Source: Brevibacillus invocatus
GTDB taxonomy: Bacteria > Bacillota > Bacilli > Brevibacillales > Brevibacillaceae
Length of the DNA stretch: 64,000 nt
Assembly: GCF_003710915.1 (NCBI RefSeq)
Contig: NZ_RHHR01000010.1
Span: 62,001-126,000 of the forward strand
Reading direction: 5' to 3'
The notes below the pieces were generated by a model. The model searched no databases. It had not been told where the DNA came from and saw nothing but the letters and a program-made list of their open reading frames with translations. Numbering within the stretch: position 1 is the first letter of the stretch; the number at the start of each line of letters is the position of its first letter. The translations under genes were made by a program, and so were the position numbers. Below, one piece after another: positions 8,792 through 18,637 of the stretch.

Positions 8792-10021
8792 TTGAAATTT
8801 GAAGATATGCTAGATCGGTATGCCGAACTTGTTGTTAAGGTTGGCATCCACGTCCAAAAGATGCAAACACTCGTAGTGTCGGCTCCCGTGCATGCTGCCG
8901 GATTTGTTCGCACCGTGGTCAAAAAAGCATATGAAGCTGGAGCCAAACATGTATATATCGATTGGACAGATGATCAAATCACCCGATTGAAATATGAACT
9001 GGCGCCAGAAGAAGCATTTGAAGAATATCCGCTGTGGCGCGCAAAGGGTTGGGAGGAAATGGCTGAGAATGGAGCAGCATTTCTCTATCTTTCTTCGTCG
9101 AACCCCGATCTTTTACAGGGCATCTCACCGGAGCGTATGGCAAAGGCAAGCAAGGCTGCTAGCAAAGCCATGGAGACATTTCGCAGTTATACGAGATCTG
9201 ATAAGGTGAGCTGGTCGATCATCGCTGTCCCTTCTCCTGAATGGGCAAATACGGTTTTTCCCGATCTTCCGGAGGATGAACGAGTCATGGCATTATGGAA
9301 CGCGATTTTTTCAGCGACACGTGTCGACTCTCCTGACCCTGTTCAAGCCTGGAATGACCACCAAAAAGAGCTGAACCATCGGATCGAGTATTTAAACCAG
9401 AAACAGTACAAAGCGTTGTTCTACGATGCGCCTGGAACCAATCTGTCCGTGGCTTTGCCAGACAATCACGTATGGATCGGAGGTGGCAGCGTGAATCAAA
9501 GCGGCGTTTCCTTCATGGCCAACATGCCGACAGAAGAGGTGTTTACCGCTCCGAAAAAAGACGGTGTCAATGGGGTAGTCCAAAGCACAAAGCCGCTCAG
9601 CTACCAAGGAAATCTGATCGAAGACTTCCAGCTCACCTTTGAAAACGGAAAGATCGTCCAAGCTGTTGCCAAAAAAGGAGAGGCGACTCTTAAACAATTG
9701 ATCGCGACAGACGAAGGATCTCATTTTCTGGGTGAATTGGCGCTTGTCCCCGATCAGTCACCGATCTCTCAATCCAACATCATTTTTTTCAACACGCTTT
9801 TCGACGAAAATGCCTCCAATCACCTTGCGATCGGCAATGCCTACCCTACTAATCTGCGCGATGGCATCACCATGAGCAAGGAGGAGCTGGAAAAACACGG
9901 TTTAAATACTAGCATGGTGCATGTGGACTTCATGATTGGATCCAATGAAATGAATATTGACGGTGAGCTTGCGGACGGTACACGTGAACCCATTTTCCGC
10001 AAAGGCAATTGGGCTTTTTAA
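8792..10021 (+). CDS. M29 family aminopeptidase (AmpS/PepS-like)
   Basis: A 409-residue metalloaminopeptidase of the M29 family that removes N-terminal residues in the cytoplasm. Family landmarks are seen: N-terminal LDRYAELVVKVG, the central GTNL and PDNHVWIGG regions, and the C-terminal metal-ligand areas around EGSHFLGE, NHLAIGNAYP and HVDFMIGS. The start is a TTG at 8792, preceded by AGAGGAGG, with no better ATG nearby. Length is normal. It is monocistronic and divergent from pepF, with a 220-bp shared region between them. Confidence 0.93.
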   Translation: MKFEDMLDRYAELVVKVGIHVQKMQTLVVSAPVHAAGFVRTVVKKAYEAGAKHVYIDWTDDQITRLKYELAPEEAFEEYPLWRAKGWEEMAENGAAFLYLSSSNPDLLQGISPERMAKASKAASKAMETFRSYTRSDKVSWSIIAVPSPEWANTVFPDLPEDERVMALWNAIFSATRVDSPDPVQAWNDHQKELNHRIEYLNQKQYKALFYDAPGTNLSVALPDNHVWIGGGSVNQSGVSFMANMPTEEVFTAPKKDGVNGVVQSTKPLSYQGNLIEDFQLTFENGKIVQAVAKKGEATLKQLIATDEGSHFLGELALVPDQSPISQSNIIFFNTLFDENASNHLAIGNAYPTNLRDGITMSKEELEKHGLNTSMVHVDFMIGSNEMNIDGELADGTREPIFRKGNWAF

Positions 10022-10127
10022 TTCACCCTTCCTGACATGCGTTGGAGAGGCTCAAGCGGCCTCTCCTTTTCTATTCCCGAAAAAACGAACTCCGTGCAGC
10101 TATGGTTTATTCGACCATCAATCTTGC

Positions 10128-10827
10128 CTAATGAATATTCTTCTTCTTGAATTGTCCTCCGCTGACGTCGTGAATGGTTCCCATCGCAAGAAAGGAAGAA
10201 GGGTCCAATTCCTCCACGATCTCTTTTAATTTGGTATGCAATCAGAGAGTACATCGCCCGATTCCATCCAAAAATAAAGCCTGCACTCCCCAGTATAAAG
10301 ATGTTGAAAAACATGACCATTTCTCCTACTGAGAATGGACTTTTTTTGTTCATGAGGATCGCTACAATTTCCGTACCATCCAGTGATCCTCCAGCTCGAA
10401 TGACCAAGCCAACCCCGATCCCGATTGTAATGCCGCCGAAAACCGCTGACAAGAGCAAATCATGTGTCAAGCCAGGGACGTCATGAAGCCAGGCTGTACC
10501 CACTGACATCACTGCCACACCAAACAATGTAGCAAAGGCAAAGGTTTTGCCGATCTGCTTGTACCCAATCATCAAAAAAGGCAGATTCAGTACAAATAAA
10601 AACAGCCCCAGCTTCATCCCGGTCAGATGTGACAGCATGATGGAAATCCCAGTAACGCCACCATCAATGATTTTGTTGGGTACAAGGAAAATTTCCAATC
10701 CGACAGCGACCAGTAGGGCTCCGACCATGATCGTGATTGCTTTCAACAAGATCCTTCGCTTCGGCGCTCGTTTATGTACGTTATGCAAAGAGGGAGTCTG
10801 CGCAACCGAATGATCCATCCTTACCAT
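10128..10827 (-). pseudogene. YitT-family membrane protein, internal deletion with frameshift
   Basis: The start (ATG at 10827 after GAGG) and the membrane domain are normal: several hydrophobic segments and the YitT motif (NKIIDGGVTGISIML, GGSLDGTEI). After GWNRAMYSLIAY, about residue 225, the expected remainder of the C-terminal domain is missing. The family's final segment (KLKEIVEELDPSSFLAMG ... FKKKNIH) follows at once in a different frame and stops at 10128. About 70 residues are therefore lost and the frame is shifted near 10230. In the broken frame translation would run on to 10018 with an unrelated tail. A membrane protein could still be made, without the DUF2179 domain. Confidence 0.85.
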
Positions 10828-10930
10828 CCTTACCTCGATAATTTCCATGCACTTCCATGATTCCCCTGTTCCAATTAAAATAGCCAACTCGTGTAATAAC
10901 AAGCTGGCTTTCCTCTCCATGTTTCGCTAA

Positions 10931-11317
10931 CTACCCGATAAAGTGGGCAAGCTCTTTAAACGGACAAATCTGATCCAAAACTCCGTGAAAGATTGCAGTC
11001 GGCACATGGATTTTAGGCAAGTCAGAACGCAGATCCTCGTCTCGCAAGGCGAGGAGCCCTTGCGCCATCACAGCACGTATATCATCAGCCATACGGTCAT
11101 AGGTATATCCTGTCCAAGGGCGATCCGACTTCCCGTACCCGCGTAAATCTACGCCAATACAGCGTTATCCCATTTTAGGCAATTGATCAAATTGATATTC
11201 ATACATTTCATGATTAACCGGCCATCCATGTATGAAGAGGATCAGTTTTCCGTTCCCAGGATTGATATCCTCGACATAAAGATTGATATCTCGCTCTACC
11301 GTGATGTAATAGCCCAT
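10931..11317 (-). pseudogene. Alpha/beta hydrolase remnant (nonsense plus deletions)
   Basis: The frame starts with GGAGGAG and ATG at 11317 (MGYYITVERDINLYVED) and carries the oxyanion motif LILFIHGWP. It meets TAA at 11167-11165 where homologues have Tyr (LPKMG-stop-RCIGVDLRGYGKSDR). In the same frame it jumps from DDIRAV to MAQGLLALRDEDL near 11070, losing the catalytic Ser elbow, and it ends prematurely after AIFHGVLDQICPFKELAHFIG without the catalytic His. An esterase or haloperoxidase-like enzyme is inferred. At least three lesions make it clearly dead. Confidence 0.85.
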
Positions 11318-11483
11318 GCGAACTCCTCCATTTCTCTCTTTTCGTGGTGTAGCCTACCTGTAGCATATGAATACCAGAAACAGGAGGAACTTCGATTGCA
11401 AAAATACACTTAGATACTGGGCAGATGACGTCCTTTTTGGGTTATAATGGTGGGATGACACTTTGTACGGAGGACCTGACGAG

Positions 11484-13091
11484 ATGTTGCAAAGAGAGCT
11501 TACACGAGAACAAGCCATTCAGACAGGCGAGCACATACTCGATTTGATGGAAGGTCACATTCTGGAACGAGGATATACGTATTTTTCGAATGGAGTCGTG
11601 TTTAACACCCGTGTGGAGGATGGCAAGCTTTTAAAGAGCGATGTACAGGGTACGCAGATTTATCATGTTTCCCTTCATCTCGATGTGGTTCAGGAAAGTA
11701 CCTGCACGTGTCCTTACTCCAGACTCTGCAAGCATATAGCTGCCACTTTTTTTCAAATGTATAGCGTTTTTGATAACCCTCGTCATTATTTAACTCGTGC
11801 GCAGCAGCCCAGACTGGCTAAATACTCGCCGCCCATGCTTGCGCCCGCCTTTAAAAGCGGAATCCGAAACTTAACACAAAGCGAAACATCTGAAAGCTTG
11901 CATTCTCCCCTGCAGCCAGAATCAAGCGTCAATCAATGGTGGACATTCTTTGAGAGCTGGACGCGCAACTTGTTCGCTGCTATGGAAAGCTTTCGCGCTT
12001 CCTCTGAATTGCTCTCAAGCTATGAAAACATCCTGGGAATTGCATCAAAATGGCCGGAAAATCGTGCGCAGCTCTTTGCCGTGCACGCTACGCTCTTTCA
12101 TCTGTTGAAATTGCAGGAGTTCGTCCAAACCAAACGCCAGTCCTACTGGTTTCACGATTTGTCTCAGACTGCTGAGCGCTTGCTGTTGCAGCTAGAGGGC
12201 ATTCTCTACTATTTGGATGCTCAGCAGCTTTTTGCGACAGATCTAACGGACCTGGAGGAAACCAAGAATCTGGTCCAGACATGGAAATACATGGAGCCTA
12301 CCTCTCTTTATTGGAGTTATGCTTATCAAATGCTCTGGTGGGAGCTGCTGCAAAAGCCGGAATGGACAACAGAAGAAGCGAATGAGCTGAATAGGCTGAT
12401 CCATCTTCCTGAGACTACAGATGCAGAGAAGGAAAAATACCGCATGCTTCTCGGACATTTTCTTGTGATGATGAAAGAAGATCAAGCTGCTTTGGACATC
12501 TGGCTACCAAACGAACGCTTGAGTCTGACGTTTTATCTACCGTATGTAAAATCATTTGCTCGCAATAACGACTGGCCTCGTTTCCTTGCGTGGATCGATC
12601 GACTGGAACGTCTGGTCGGCGAAGCAGATGCTCAGCATTATCGTCTTGTTACAACTGTATGGCGAGAAGCGATGAGGCAACTCGGACGCGGTCAAGAATG
12701 CGGGAAAAAGCTCAAGAAGTTTTTACCAGGAAGTTTTCAGGAATACGCGAGCTATCTGTACGAGAACCAGCAATATAAAGATTGGGTGGACTTGCAGCTC
12801 TCCTATCGGGTTCCCTTTACAGACATTCAGGCTTGGCAAATCAAACAAGTCGAAGAGGCTGCTCCTCACCTGTTGTTCCCCTTTTATTTGCAGGAAATCA
12901 ATCGACTGATCGGAGAACGGAGCAGGACTTCCTATAAAGAGGCGATCAAGCTGCTAAAAAAGGTGCGTTCCATATACAGCAAGGTCAATCAAGAAGCTCA
13001 TTGGGGAAGCTATCTGGATCAATTATCAACCAAGTATAATCGGTTGCGAGCTTTCCAAGAGGAGTTAAGGAGAGGAAATCTGAATCTATGA
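11484..13091 (+). CDS. SWIM zinc-finger protein (YwqB-like)
   Basis: A 535-residue protein with a SWIM zinc finger near the N-terminus, residues about 75-100: CTCPYSRLCKH fits CxC...CxH. The rest is a long helical, Trp-rich region with no other recognised domain. SWIM domains bind nucleic acid or protein. The stop codon overlaps the ATG of the SNF2 helicase (ATGA), so the two are translationally coupled, as in the Bacillus ywqB-ywqA pair, and probably act together. The start is the ATG at 11484 with GGAGG ten bases upstream. A TATAAT at about 11443 may belong to its promoter. Confidence 0.85.
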   Translation: MLQRELTREQAIQTGEHILDLMEGHILERGYTYFSNGVVFNTRVEDGKLLKSDVQGTQIYHVSLHLDVVQESTCTCPYSRLCKHIAATFFQMYSVFDNPRHYLTRAQQPRLAKYSPPMLAPAFKSGIRNLTQSETSESLHSPLQPESSVNQWWTFFESWTRNLFAAMESFRASSELLSSYENILGIASKWPENRAQLFAVHATLFHLLKLQEFVQTKRQSYWFHDLSQTAERLLLQLEGILYYLDAQQLFATDLTDLEETKNLVQTWKYMEPTSLYWSYAYQMLWWELLQKPEWTTEEANELNRLIHLPETTDAEKEKYRMLLGHFLVMMKEDQAALDIWLPNERLSLTFYLPYVKSFARNNDWPRFLAWIDRLERLVGEADAQHYRLVTTVWREAMRQLGRGQECGKKLKKFLPGSFQEYASYLYENQQYKDWVDLQLSYRVPFTDIQAWQIKQVEEAAPHLLFPFYLQEINRLIGERSRTSYKEAIKLLKKVRSIYSKVNQEAHWGSYLDQLSTKYNRLRAFQEELRRGNLNL

Positions 13092-15946
13092 GTAAGGTGA
13101 TGACACTCAATCTTGATGCGAAACAGATGGCAGATGGCACTTTCCTGATTACCGGAAAAGAATCGTATGAGCACCCAATAGATACTGAGGAGCTGGCACG
13201 AATCCTTTTTGCCTGGGATGAAAAATCGTACTACGGTACGTTCATTCAAAAAACGGATGAAGGCTTGGTACTCAGCGCGAAGGAAGCCTTCACCTTATTT
13301 TCTAACCCCAAGTGGCTTAGCCACGTTACTTACTCCTTTAGCGATACATATCAGGAATATAACCAAACGGCTCAACTCATCCATCGAAGTCTGGCAAACC
13401 GAGCGATCATTCCTGATCTGTTGCAATGGCGAAAAGGCCGCCCTGGTTGGAAGCTGAAGGAGCAAGACGTCGCCTTGCCCAGCTACGCCAGCCTATGGCT
13501 ATCCCTACTACTCGAAGAAATGATGTTTGGTGAAGGGGAAGTAGCTCGCGCATGGGAACAGCTACAATCTCATTTTCCTGCGCTCACCATGACCGGCGAG
13601 GAGCTGTCCCCTCATCTGCGGGAGCAGGAGTGGCTCCAGTCGATCGGCTGGCTTCCCGATCTCACTCCCTTTCGTACCTGTCTGCAGATTACAGAAGCTG
13701 AAGATACGTTTGGAGACTGGTCATTACAATATTACCTGCAGGATCGTGAAAAGCCAGACCAGCTATTTATGATTGAACCCTCCTATTTCACTGTGGAAGG
13801 TGGCAGTCTAGCCGATATTCCAGAGGCGTGGCGGGAGCATTGGAGCCGATTCTTGAACGATTTGCAAAAGTGCAAGGAGATTCTCCCCTGGTATGCTGCT
13901 CGGGAAACGGGCTCAACTCCCCTCACCCAACTGAACAACGAGCAAGCATGGCTTTTTTTAACCTCCAGCAGTCTACAGTTGGTTCAAGCAGGAATTCACG
14001 TCTTCCTCCCAGCATGGTGGGAACAGGTTAGGCGTATCAAACCTCGACTGAAGGCCAAAGTAAGCTCGTCAGTTGGTACTTCCCGCCAGTCGTTTTTGGG
14101 TATCTCTCAAGTCATGGATTTTGAGTGGAAGCTCGCCCTTGGCCCCGTGGAATTAAGCGAAGATGAATTTGAGTCATTGCTCAAGCAAAAGCAGCGCCTG
14201 ATGAAAATCAGAGGTCACTGGGTACAATTAACCCCTGATTTATTTCAACAATTGCAGGAAACCTTGAAGAAAAACAGAGGTAAACAGCATTTATCCCTGC
14301 GTGATGTGATGAAGCTGCATTTGACCGCTACTCCGGAAGGGCAAGATGCGGATACCTTGCTGGATACAGACGAACCGTACTCCTTGTCCGTAGAAGTGGA
14401 ATTGAACAAACAATTGCTAGACCTGATGACACAGCTCCAGGGAATGACTAGCATCCCGCTCTCCCCTCAGCCTGCGACGTTTCGGGGAACGTTGCGAAAA
14501 TACCAGCTTGAGGGTAGCTCATGGCTTCTTTTCTTGCGCCGTTTTGGACTGGGAGCCTGTCTTGCCGATGATATGGGATTGGGTAAAACGGTTCAATTCA
14601 TCACGTATTTGCTTCAACTAAAAGAAAATCAAGAGACGCAGACTCCTTCTTTACTCATCTGTCCCACATCGGTGATCGGGAACTGGCAGAAAGAACTGGA
14701 ACGGTTTGCCCCCACCCTGAATGTGTATATTCACTATGGCAACCATCGAAAGAAGCGGGAAGCATTTTTGCCGGCAGTCGATGGGACTGATCTGGTCATC
14801 ACTTCGTATGCGCTCTCTCATTTGGATGAACAGGAGCTGTCTGGCATCCAGTGGAATACCATCTGTCTGGATGAGGCACAAAACATCAAAAATGCTTATA
14901 CAAAGCAAGCTTCCGCTGTTCGCGACCTGCGTGCCCATCATCATATTGCCTTGACTGGTACGCCTATTGAAAACCGCCTAACCGAATTATGGTCGATCTT
15001 TGATTTTTTAAATCCTGGGTATCTGGGCAGCTTGGGCGAATTTAACCAACGCTTCGTGATACCGATCGAACGCGATCAAAATAAAGAATTGATTGCTCAA
15101 GTACAGCGATTGATCCAGCCCTTCTTGCTGCGTCGCGTCAAAACTGATCCGTCCATTCAATTAGATCTGCCTGAAAAAAATGAGCAAAAGGAATATGTTC
15201 CATTAACTGCCGAACAAGGCGCTTTGTATGAAACAACTATCCAGGAAATGTTTGCGCGTGTGGAAAACTCTACGGCAATGGAACGTCGTGGCCTCATATT
15301 GACCACACTTACACGACTGAAGCAGCTCTGTGATCACCCCGCGCTCATCCTAAACGAGGTCACGACAGCAGATGACGTTCAGCGTTCCCATAAACTGGAA
15401 CGATTGTTGGAGCTGATTGGGGACATCCGGCATAAGGGCGAACGCTGCCTGATTTTTACCCAGTACATTGCAATGGGATCCATGCTCCAGCGTATTCTTA
15501 CCCGGGAAGGCTACGGTCCCGTTTTCTTCCTAAATGGATCCACCAAAAAGGAAAAGCGCGATGAGATGATTGAGCTTTTTCAGGACTCAACCCTAACGGA
15601 TCAGGAACGTGGCGCCATTTTCATCCTCTCCCTGCGCGCGGGAGGTACCGGACTGAACCTGACGGAAGCCAATCACGTGATTCATTTGGATCGTTGGTGG
15701 AATCCGGCTGTCGAAAATCAGGCCACAGATCGAGCCCATCGCATCGGACAGAAGCGCAATGTTCACGTGTACAAATTTATATCGCTTGGAACCATCGAAG
15801 AGCGTATTGATGAAATGATTGACCGAAAGCAATCGTTAAGCCAGCAGATCGTAGGCAACAGCGAAAACTGGATCACGGAGCTGACGAATACAGAGCTTCG
15901 CGAACTGTTCACCCTGCGGCATGATTGGATGGATACGAGGGGGTAG
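13088..15946 (+). CDS. SNF2-family helicase/translocase (YwqA-like)
   Basis: A 952-residue SNF2 ATPase. The N-terminal ~450 residues are a bacterial SNF2-associated region. The ATPase core then shows motif I (DDMGLGKTVQ), motif II as DEAQ (CLDEAQNIKN), TGTPIENR (motif III), and in the C-terminal lobe GGTGLNLTEA and DRAHRIGQ (motifs V and VI). SNF2 proteins translocate on double-stranded DNA and remodel bound proteins. It overlaps the SWIM gene by 4 bp and is followed directly by a small ORF. A role in repair or transcription recycling is inference; no nuclease or restriction gene is nearby. Confidence 0.93.
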   Translation: MSKVMTLNLDAKQMADGTFLITGKESYEHPIDTEELARILFAWDEKSYYGTFIQKTDEGLVLSAKEAFTLFSNPKWLSHVTYSFSDTYQEYNQTAQLIHRSLANRAIIPDLLQWRKGRPGWKLKEQDVALPSYASLWLSLLLEEMMFGEGEVARAWEQLQSHFPALTMTGEELSPHLREQEWLQSIGWLPDLTPFRTCLQITEAEDTFGDWSLQYYLQDREKPDQLFMIEPSYFTVEGGSLADIPEAWREHWSRFLNDLQKCKEILPWYAARETGSTPLTQLNNEQAWLFLTSSSLQLVQAGIHVFLPAWWEQVRRIKPRLKAKVSSSVGTSRQSFLGISQVMDFEWKLALGPVELSEDEFESLLKQKQRLMKIRGHWVQLTPDLFQQLQETLKKNRGKQHLSLRDVMKLHLTATPEGQDADTLLDTDEPYSLSVEVELNKQLLDLMTQLQGMTSIPLSPQPATFRGTLRKYQLEGSSWLLFLRRFGLGACLADDMGLGKTVQFITYLLQLKENQETQTPSLLICPTSVIGNWQKELERFAPTLNVYIHYGNHRKKREAFLPAVDGTDLVITSYALSHLDEQELSGIQWNTICLDEAQNIKNAYTKQASAVRDLRAHHHIALTGTPIENRLTELWSIFDFLNPGYLGSLGEFNQRFVIPIERDQNKELIAQVQRLIQPFLLRRVKTDPSIQLDLPEKNEQKEYVPLTAEQGALYETTIQEMFARVENSTAMERRGLILTTLTRLKQLCDHPALILNEVTTADDVQRSHKLERLLELIGDIRHKGERCLIFTQYIAMGSMLQRILTREGYGPVFFLNGSTKKEKRDEMIELFQDSTLTDQERGAIFILSLRAGGTGLNLTEANHVIHLDRWWNPAVENQATDRAHRIGQKRNVHVYKFISLGTIEERIDEMIDRKQSLSQQIVGNSENWITELTNTELRELFTLRHDWMDTRG

Positions 15947-16096
15947 GTGAAACCGTTGAATCAACAACCAGAAAAAGACGATCACGCTCAAGAGGAGCCC
16001 ATGAAAAATCCAACTTTGCCGGAAGCATGGGTGCGCTTCTTGAATGCCATCCAAAAAGAAGTTGGCCAGCTCCCTGAAGCTGAAAAGGAATCTTAA
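15947..16096 (+). CDS. Small hypothetical protein, third gene of the SWIM-SNF2 operon
   Basis: A 49-codon ORF starts with GTG on the base after the SNF2 stop codon. Its ribosome site GAGGGGG lies inside the last SNF2 codons. The product is charged, with an acidic linker (PEKDDHAQEEP) and a predicted amphipathic helix (PEAWVRFLNAIQKEVGQL), and ends KES. There is no recognised family. The strong site, exact spacing and following hairpin support a real, translationally coupled gene, perhaps a small partner of the helicase. Confidence 0.6.
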   Translation: MKPLNQQPEKDDHAQEEPMKNPTLPEAWVRFLNAIQKEVGQLPEAEKES

Positions 16097-16103
16097 ATGA
16101 CAA

Positions 16104-16133
16104 CAGGTCCGATCATAGATTTGATCGGACCTG
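16104..16133. terminator. Hairpin between convergent genes
   Basis: CAGGTCCGATCA ... TGATCGGACCTG is a 12-bp perfect stem with a short loop. The T-tract is weak on both sides. It separates the SNF2 operon from the converging EAL-kinase gene, whose last codons it overlaps. Confidence 0.55.
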
Positions 16134-18383
16134 ATTTATGGGGAAATATACGTCTACTGTAGTTCCTTGATTCGGACTGGAGAAAAAATGGATAACCCCT
16201 TGATGATATTCAATGATTTTGTAACTAATCATTAATCCAAGACCTGTCCCCTTTTCCTTCGTGCTGTAAAAGGGTTCACCCAAACGATGGAGCCGCTCTT
16301 CACTCATCCCGCACCCTTGATCTACAATACGAATGAGAACTTGATCATCCCCTTCCAGTCGTTGAATGATGCGGACGACGCCCCCATTCGGCATGGAATC
16401 AATCGCATTGGATATCAGTGTAACGAAAACATGCCTGATCTGGCTGGAATCACACCAGATACTGACGGGTTCCGTACATTCATTCACGATACATACCTGT
16501 CCTTGCTTTGCCTTTTCATCAAGATCAGAGATCGCTTGTAGCAGAATGTGTGAGATATTTGACGCCTCAAAATGATTCGACTGCCTCTGGGTCAAAAAGA
16601 TAAATTCGCGCAAAATTTTTTCAAGCTGATGAAACTCCGCCAGCATAATATCGAAATACTCCTGTTTACTGTGTTCTCCTTTTAACAGTTGAACAAATCC
16701 TTTGATGGATGTGACAGGATTTCTGATTTCATGGGCAAGAACGGCTGCAAGATGACCGATCACCGATAACGTTTCTGTTTTTCGGATAAAATCCTCGACC
16801 TGTACTTGATACGTAATATTACGAACAACCAGAATGACCTTCTCTACGTTTCCATCTTCACTCATGACGGGTGTACCTTTCGCTTCCAGAATGAGATTGG
16901 AACCGTCTCGATGTATACTTGAAAACTTGATATGCCGAGCTTGCTTTTGATTGAATATTTCGGCAATTATACTGGACATTTTTTCCTTATGCTCCGCAGC
17001 TACCATAACCAAAACATGATGCTCTTTCATTTCTTCGTGTTTATAGCCAAGGACGGAAAAAACGGCTGGAGATGCGTATGTGATGCTACCCTGATGATCG
17101 AGAACGCAAACCAAATCCGACATGTTTTCTGTTATCAACCGGTAATTGGCTTCGCTCTCGCGCAAAGCCTCCTCTGCAATTTTTCGCTCTGTTATATCGA
17201 CACAGTAAGCAACCACTTCCTTTACCTGATCCTGCACGTACATCGCACGCAGACAAGCAAGATAGTGTACGCCGTTTAGCGCCCCTTCATAATTGACATT
17301 TTCCTCGCCATTCCATGCTCTTTCGATATATCTGATTTTTCGATCGGCATCCTGCGCCGATAAAAAATCAAACAATTCTTTGCCGACGACTTGTTCGGGA
17401 ACCAATCCAAGTCTGTAGAGTAATTCCCCTTCGCATAGCGTGATGATATAACGATCCTCGTTTTTTATCGTGGTAAAGGTCATCCCCTGTTGCTTTCGCA
17501 AGGTTTGGAGCAGCTTTTGTCTGGCCAGACATAAAGCCTCAAACATGACAGACTGCTTTTGCTTATCTTCTTCCCAAGTGGATTGAAGCAAGACTTGCTG
17601 CTGTTCCAAGATCCGCCGCATTTCCTCTGCAGAGACTGGAACACTGATCAAATAACCTTGTACCAGATCACACATGTTCTCTTTCAACATCTCCATGTGT
17701 TCATCCGTTTCCACACCTTCTGCAACGACTTGCAGGCGGAGGCTTCTGGCAATGGCAATGATCGTTTTCGTGATACTGATTTCGTCTGTTTTGCTTTCAT
17801 GGATCAATGACTGATCCATTTTTAATTTATCGATGGGCAGCCGCTGCAGATCACGGATCGAACTGTAACCGGTGCCATAATCATCAATACTGATCTTTAC
17901 ACCGAGTTGTTTCAGTTTCTGGATGACTACGAGTGAATGCATGGCATCCACGATCATGCTCTCCGTAATTTCCAGCTCCAGATATTGCGGGTCCAATTGA
18001 CTCTCTTCCAGAGCAGATTGAACCGTATGTACTATATCCGTTTCCAGGAACTGAACGGCAGATAGATTGACTGCCATGACAATCGGCGGTAGGCCAGCTG
18101 TTTGCCAAGCCTTGTTCTGCTTGCATGCCGCTCGCAACACCCAATCTCCCATAGGAACAATGGCGTGACAGGCTTCTGCAAAAGGAAGAAAAGCATGCGG
18201 CAGCAAGTACCCTTTTTCAGGATGTTCCCACCGAATCAACGCTTCAACTCCGATCAATTCCCCTGAAACTAATTCGATTTGAGGTTGGAAGAGGAGCAAG
18301 AATTCCTGTTGTTCCAGTGCGCGTATAAATTCCTCTTCCTTAATCTGCGCACCCAACAGCTCGTTGGCATTTGGACTGAACAA
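16113..18383 (-). CDS. EAL domain - PAS - PAS - histidine kinase hybrid
   Basis: A 756-residue soluble protein. Residues ~15-260 form an EAL phosphodiesterase domain with the catalytic residues kept: EALIRW, NLS, EITES, DDYGTGYSS, LKMDQ, AEGVET and QGY. Two PAS regions follow (~300-400 and ~405-525, ending in DITERKIAEEAL and VRNITYQ). A HisKA domain has the phospho-acceptor in LAHEIRNPVTSIKG (~540), and an ATPase domain has the N box (ISNAIDSM), G1 (DQGCGM) and G2 (GTGLGL). The kinase part resembles sporulation kinases such as KinA/KinE. No transmembrane segment and no adjacent response regulator are seen, so it is an orphan. The start is a TTG at 18383; GGAGG lies 14 bases upstream, which is long. 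An amino-terminal extension or truncation is possible. Confidence 0.88.
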   Translation of the reverse strand: MFSPNANELLGAQIKEEEFIRALEQQEFLLLFQPQIELVSGELIGVEALIRWEHPEKGYLLPHAFLPFAEACHAIVPMGDWVLRAACKQNKAWQTAGLPPIVMAVNLSAVQFLETDIVHTVQSALEESQLDPQYLELEITESMIVDAMHSLVVIQKLKQLGVKISIDDYGTGYSSIRDLQRLPIDKLKMDQSLIHESKTDEISITKTIIAIARSLRLQVVAEGVETDEHMEMLKENMCDLVQGYLISVPVSAEEMRRILEQQQVLLQSTWEEDKQKQSVMFEALCLARQKLLQTLRKQQGMTFTTIKNEDRYIITLCEGELLYRLGLVPEQVVGKELFDFLSAQDADRKIRYIERAWNGEENVNYEGALNGVHYLACLRAMYVQDQVKEVVAYCVDITERKIAEEALRESEANYRLITENMSDLVCVLDHQGSITYASPAVFSVLGYKHEEMKEHHVLVMVAAEHKEKMSSIIAEIFNQKQARHIKFSSIHRDGSNLILEAKGTPVMSEDGNVEKVILVVRNITYQVQVEDFIRKTETLSVIGHLAAVLAHEIRNPVTSIKGFVQLLKGEHSKQEYFDIMLAEFHQLEKILREFIFLTQRQSNHFEASNISHILLQAISDLDEKAKQGQVCIVNECTEPVSIWCDSSQIRHVFVTLISNAIDSMPNGGVVRIIQRLEGDDQVLIRIVDQGCGMSEERLHRLGEPFYSTKEKGTGLGLMISYKIIEYHQGVIHFFSSPNQGTTVDVYFPINQVRSNL

Positions 18384-18637
18384 AACGAAACACTTCCCTC
18401 CTCTTATTAAATTCCAATTTTCTCTTTCCTTTACTTTAAAATAAGAAGTGCAAGCCTGTCTAGCGTCCGATTAAGTGTAGTTACCGCTTCTCCATAAAAA
18501 CCGCTGAAACGTGTATTGCAGGTAAATTGTAATTTCGGGTAGAAAAAATTTGTTTTTTTCCCTATAATCAAGCTCTGGATATAACGGCCCCGACTTTTCT
18601 GAAAGGGGAAAGTCAACACTTCACTGAGAAAGAGGTT

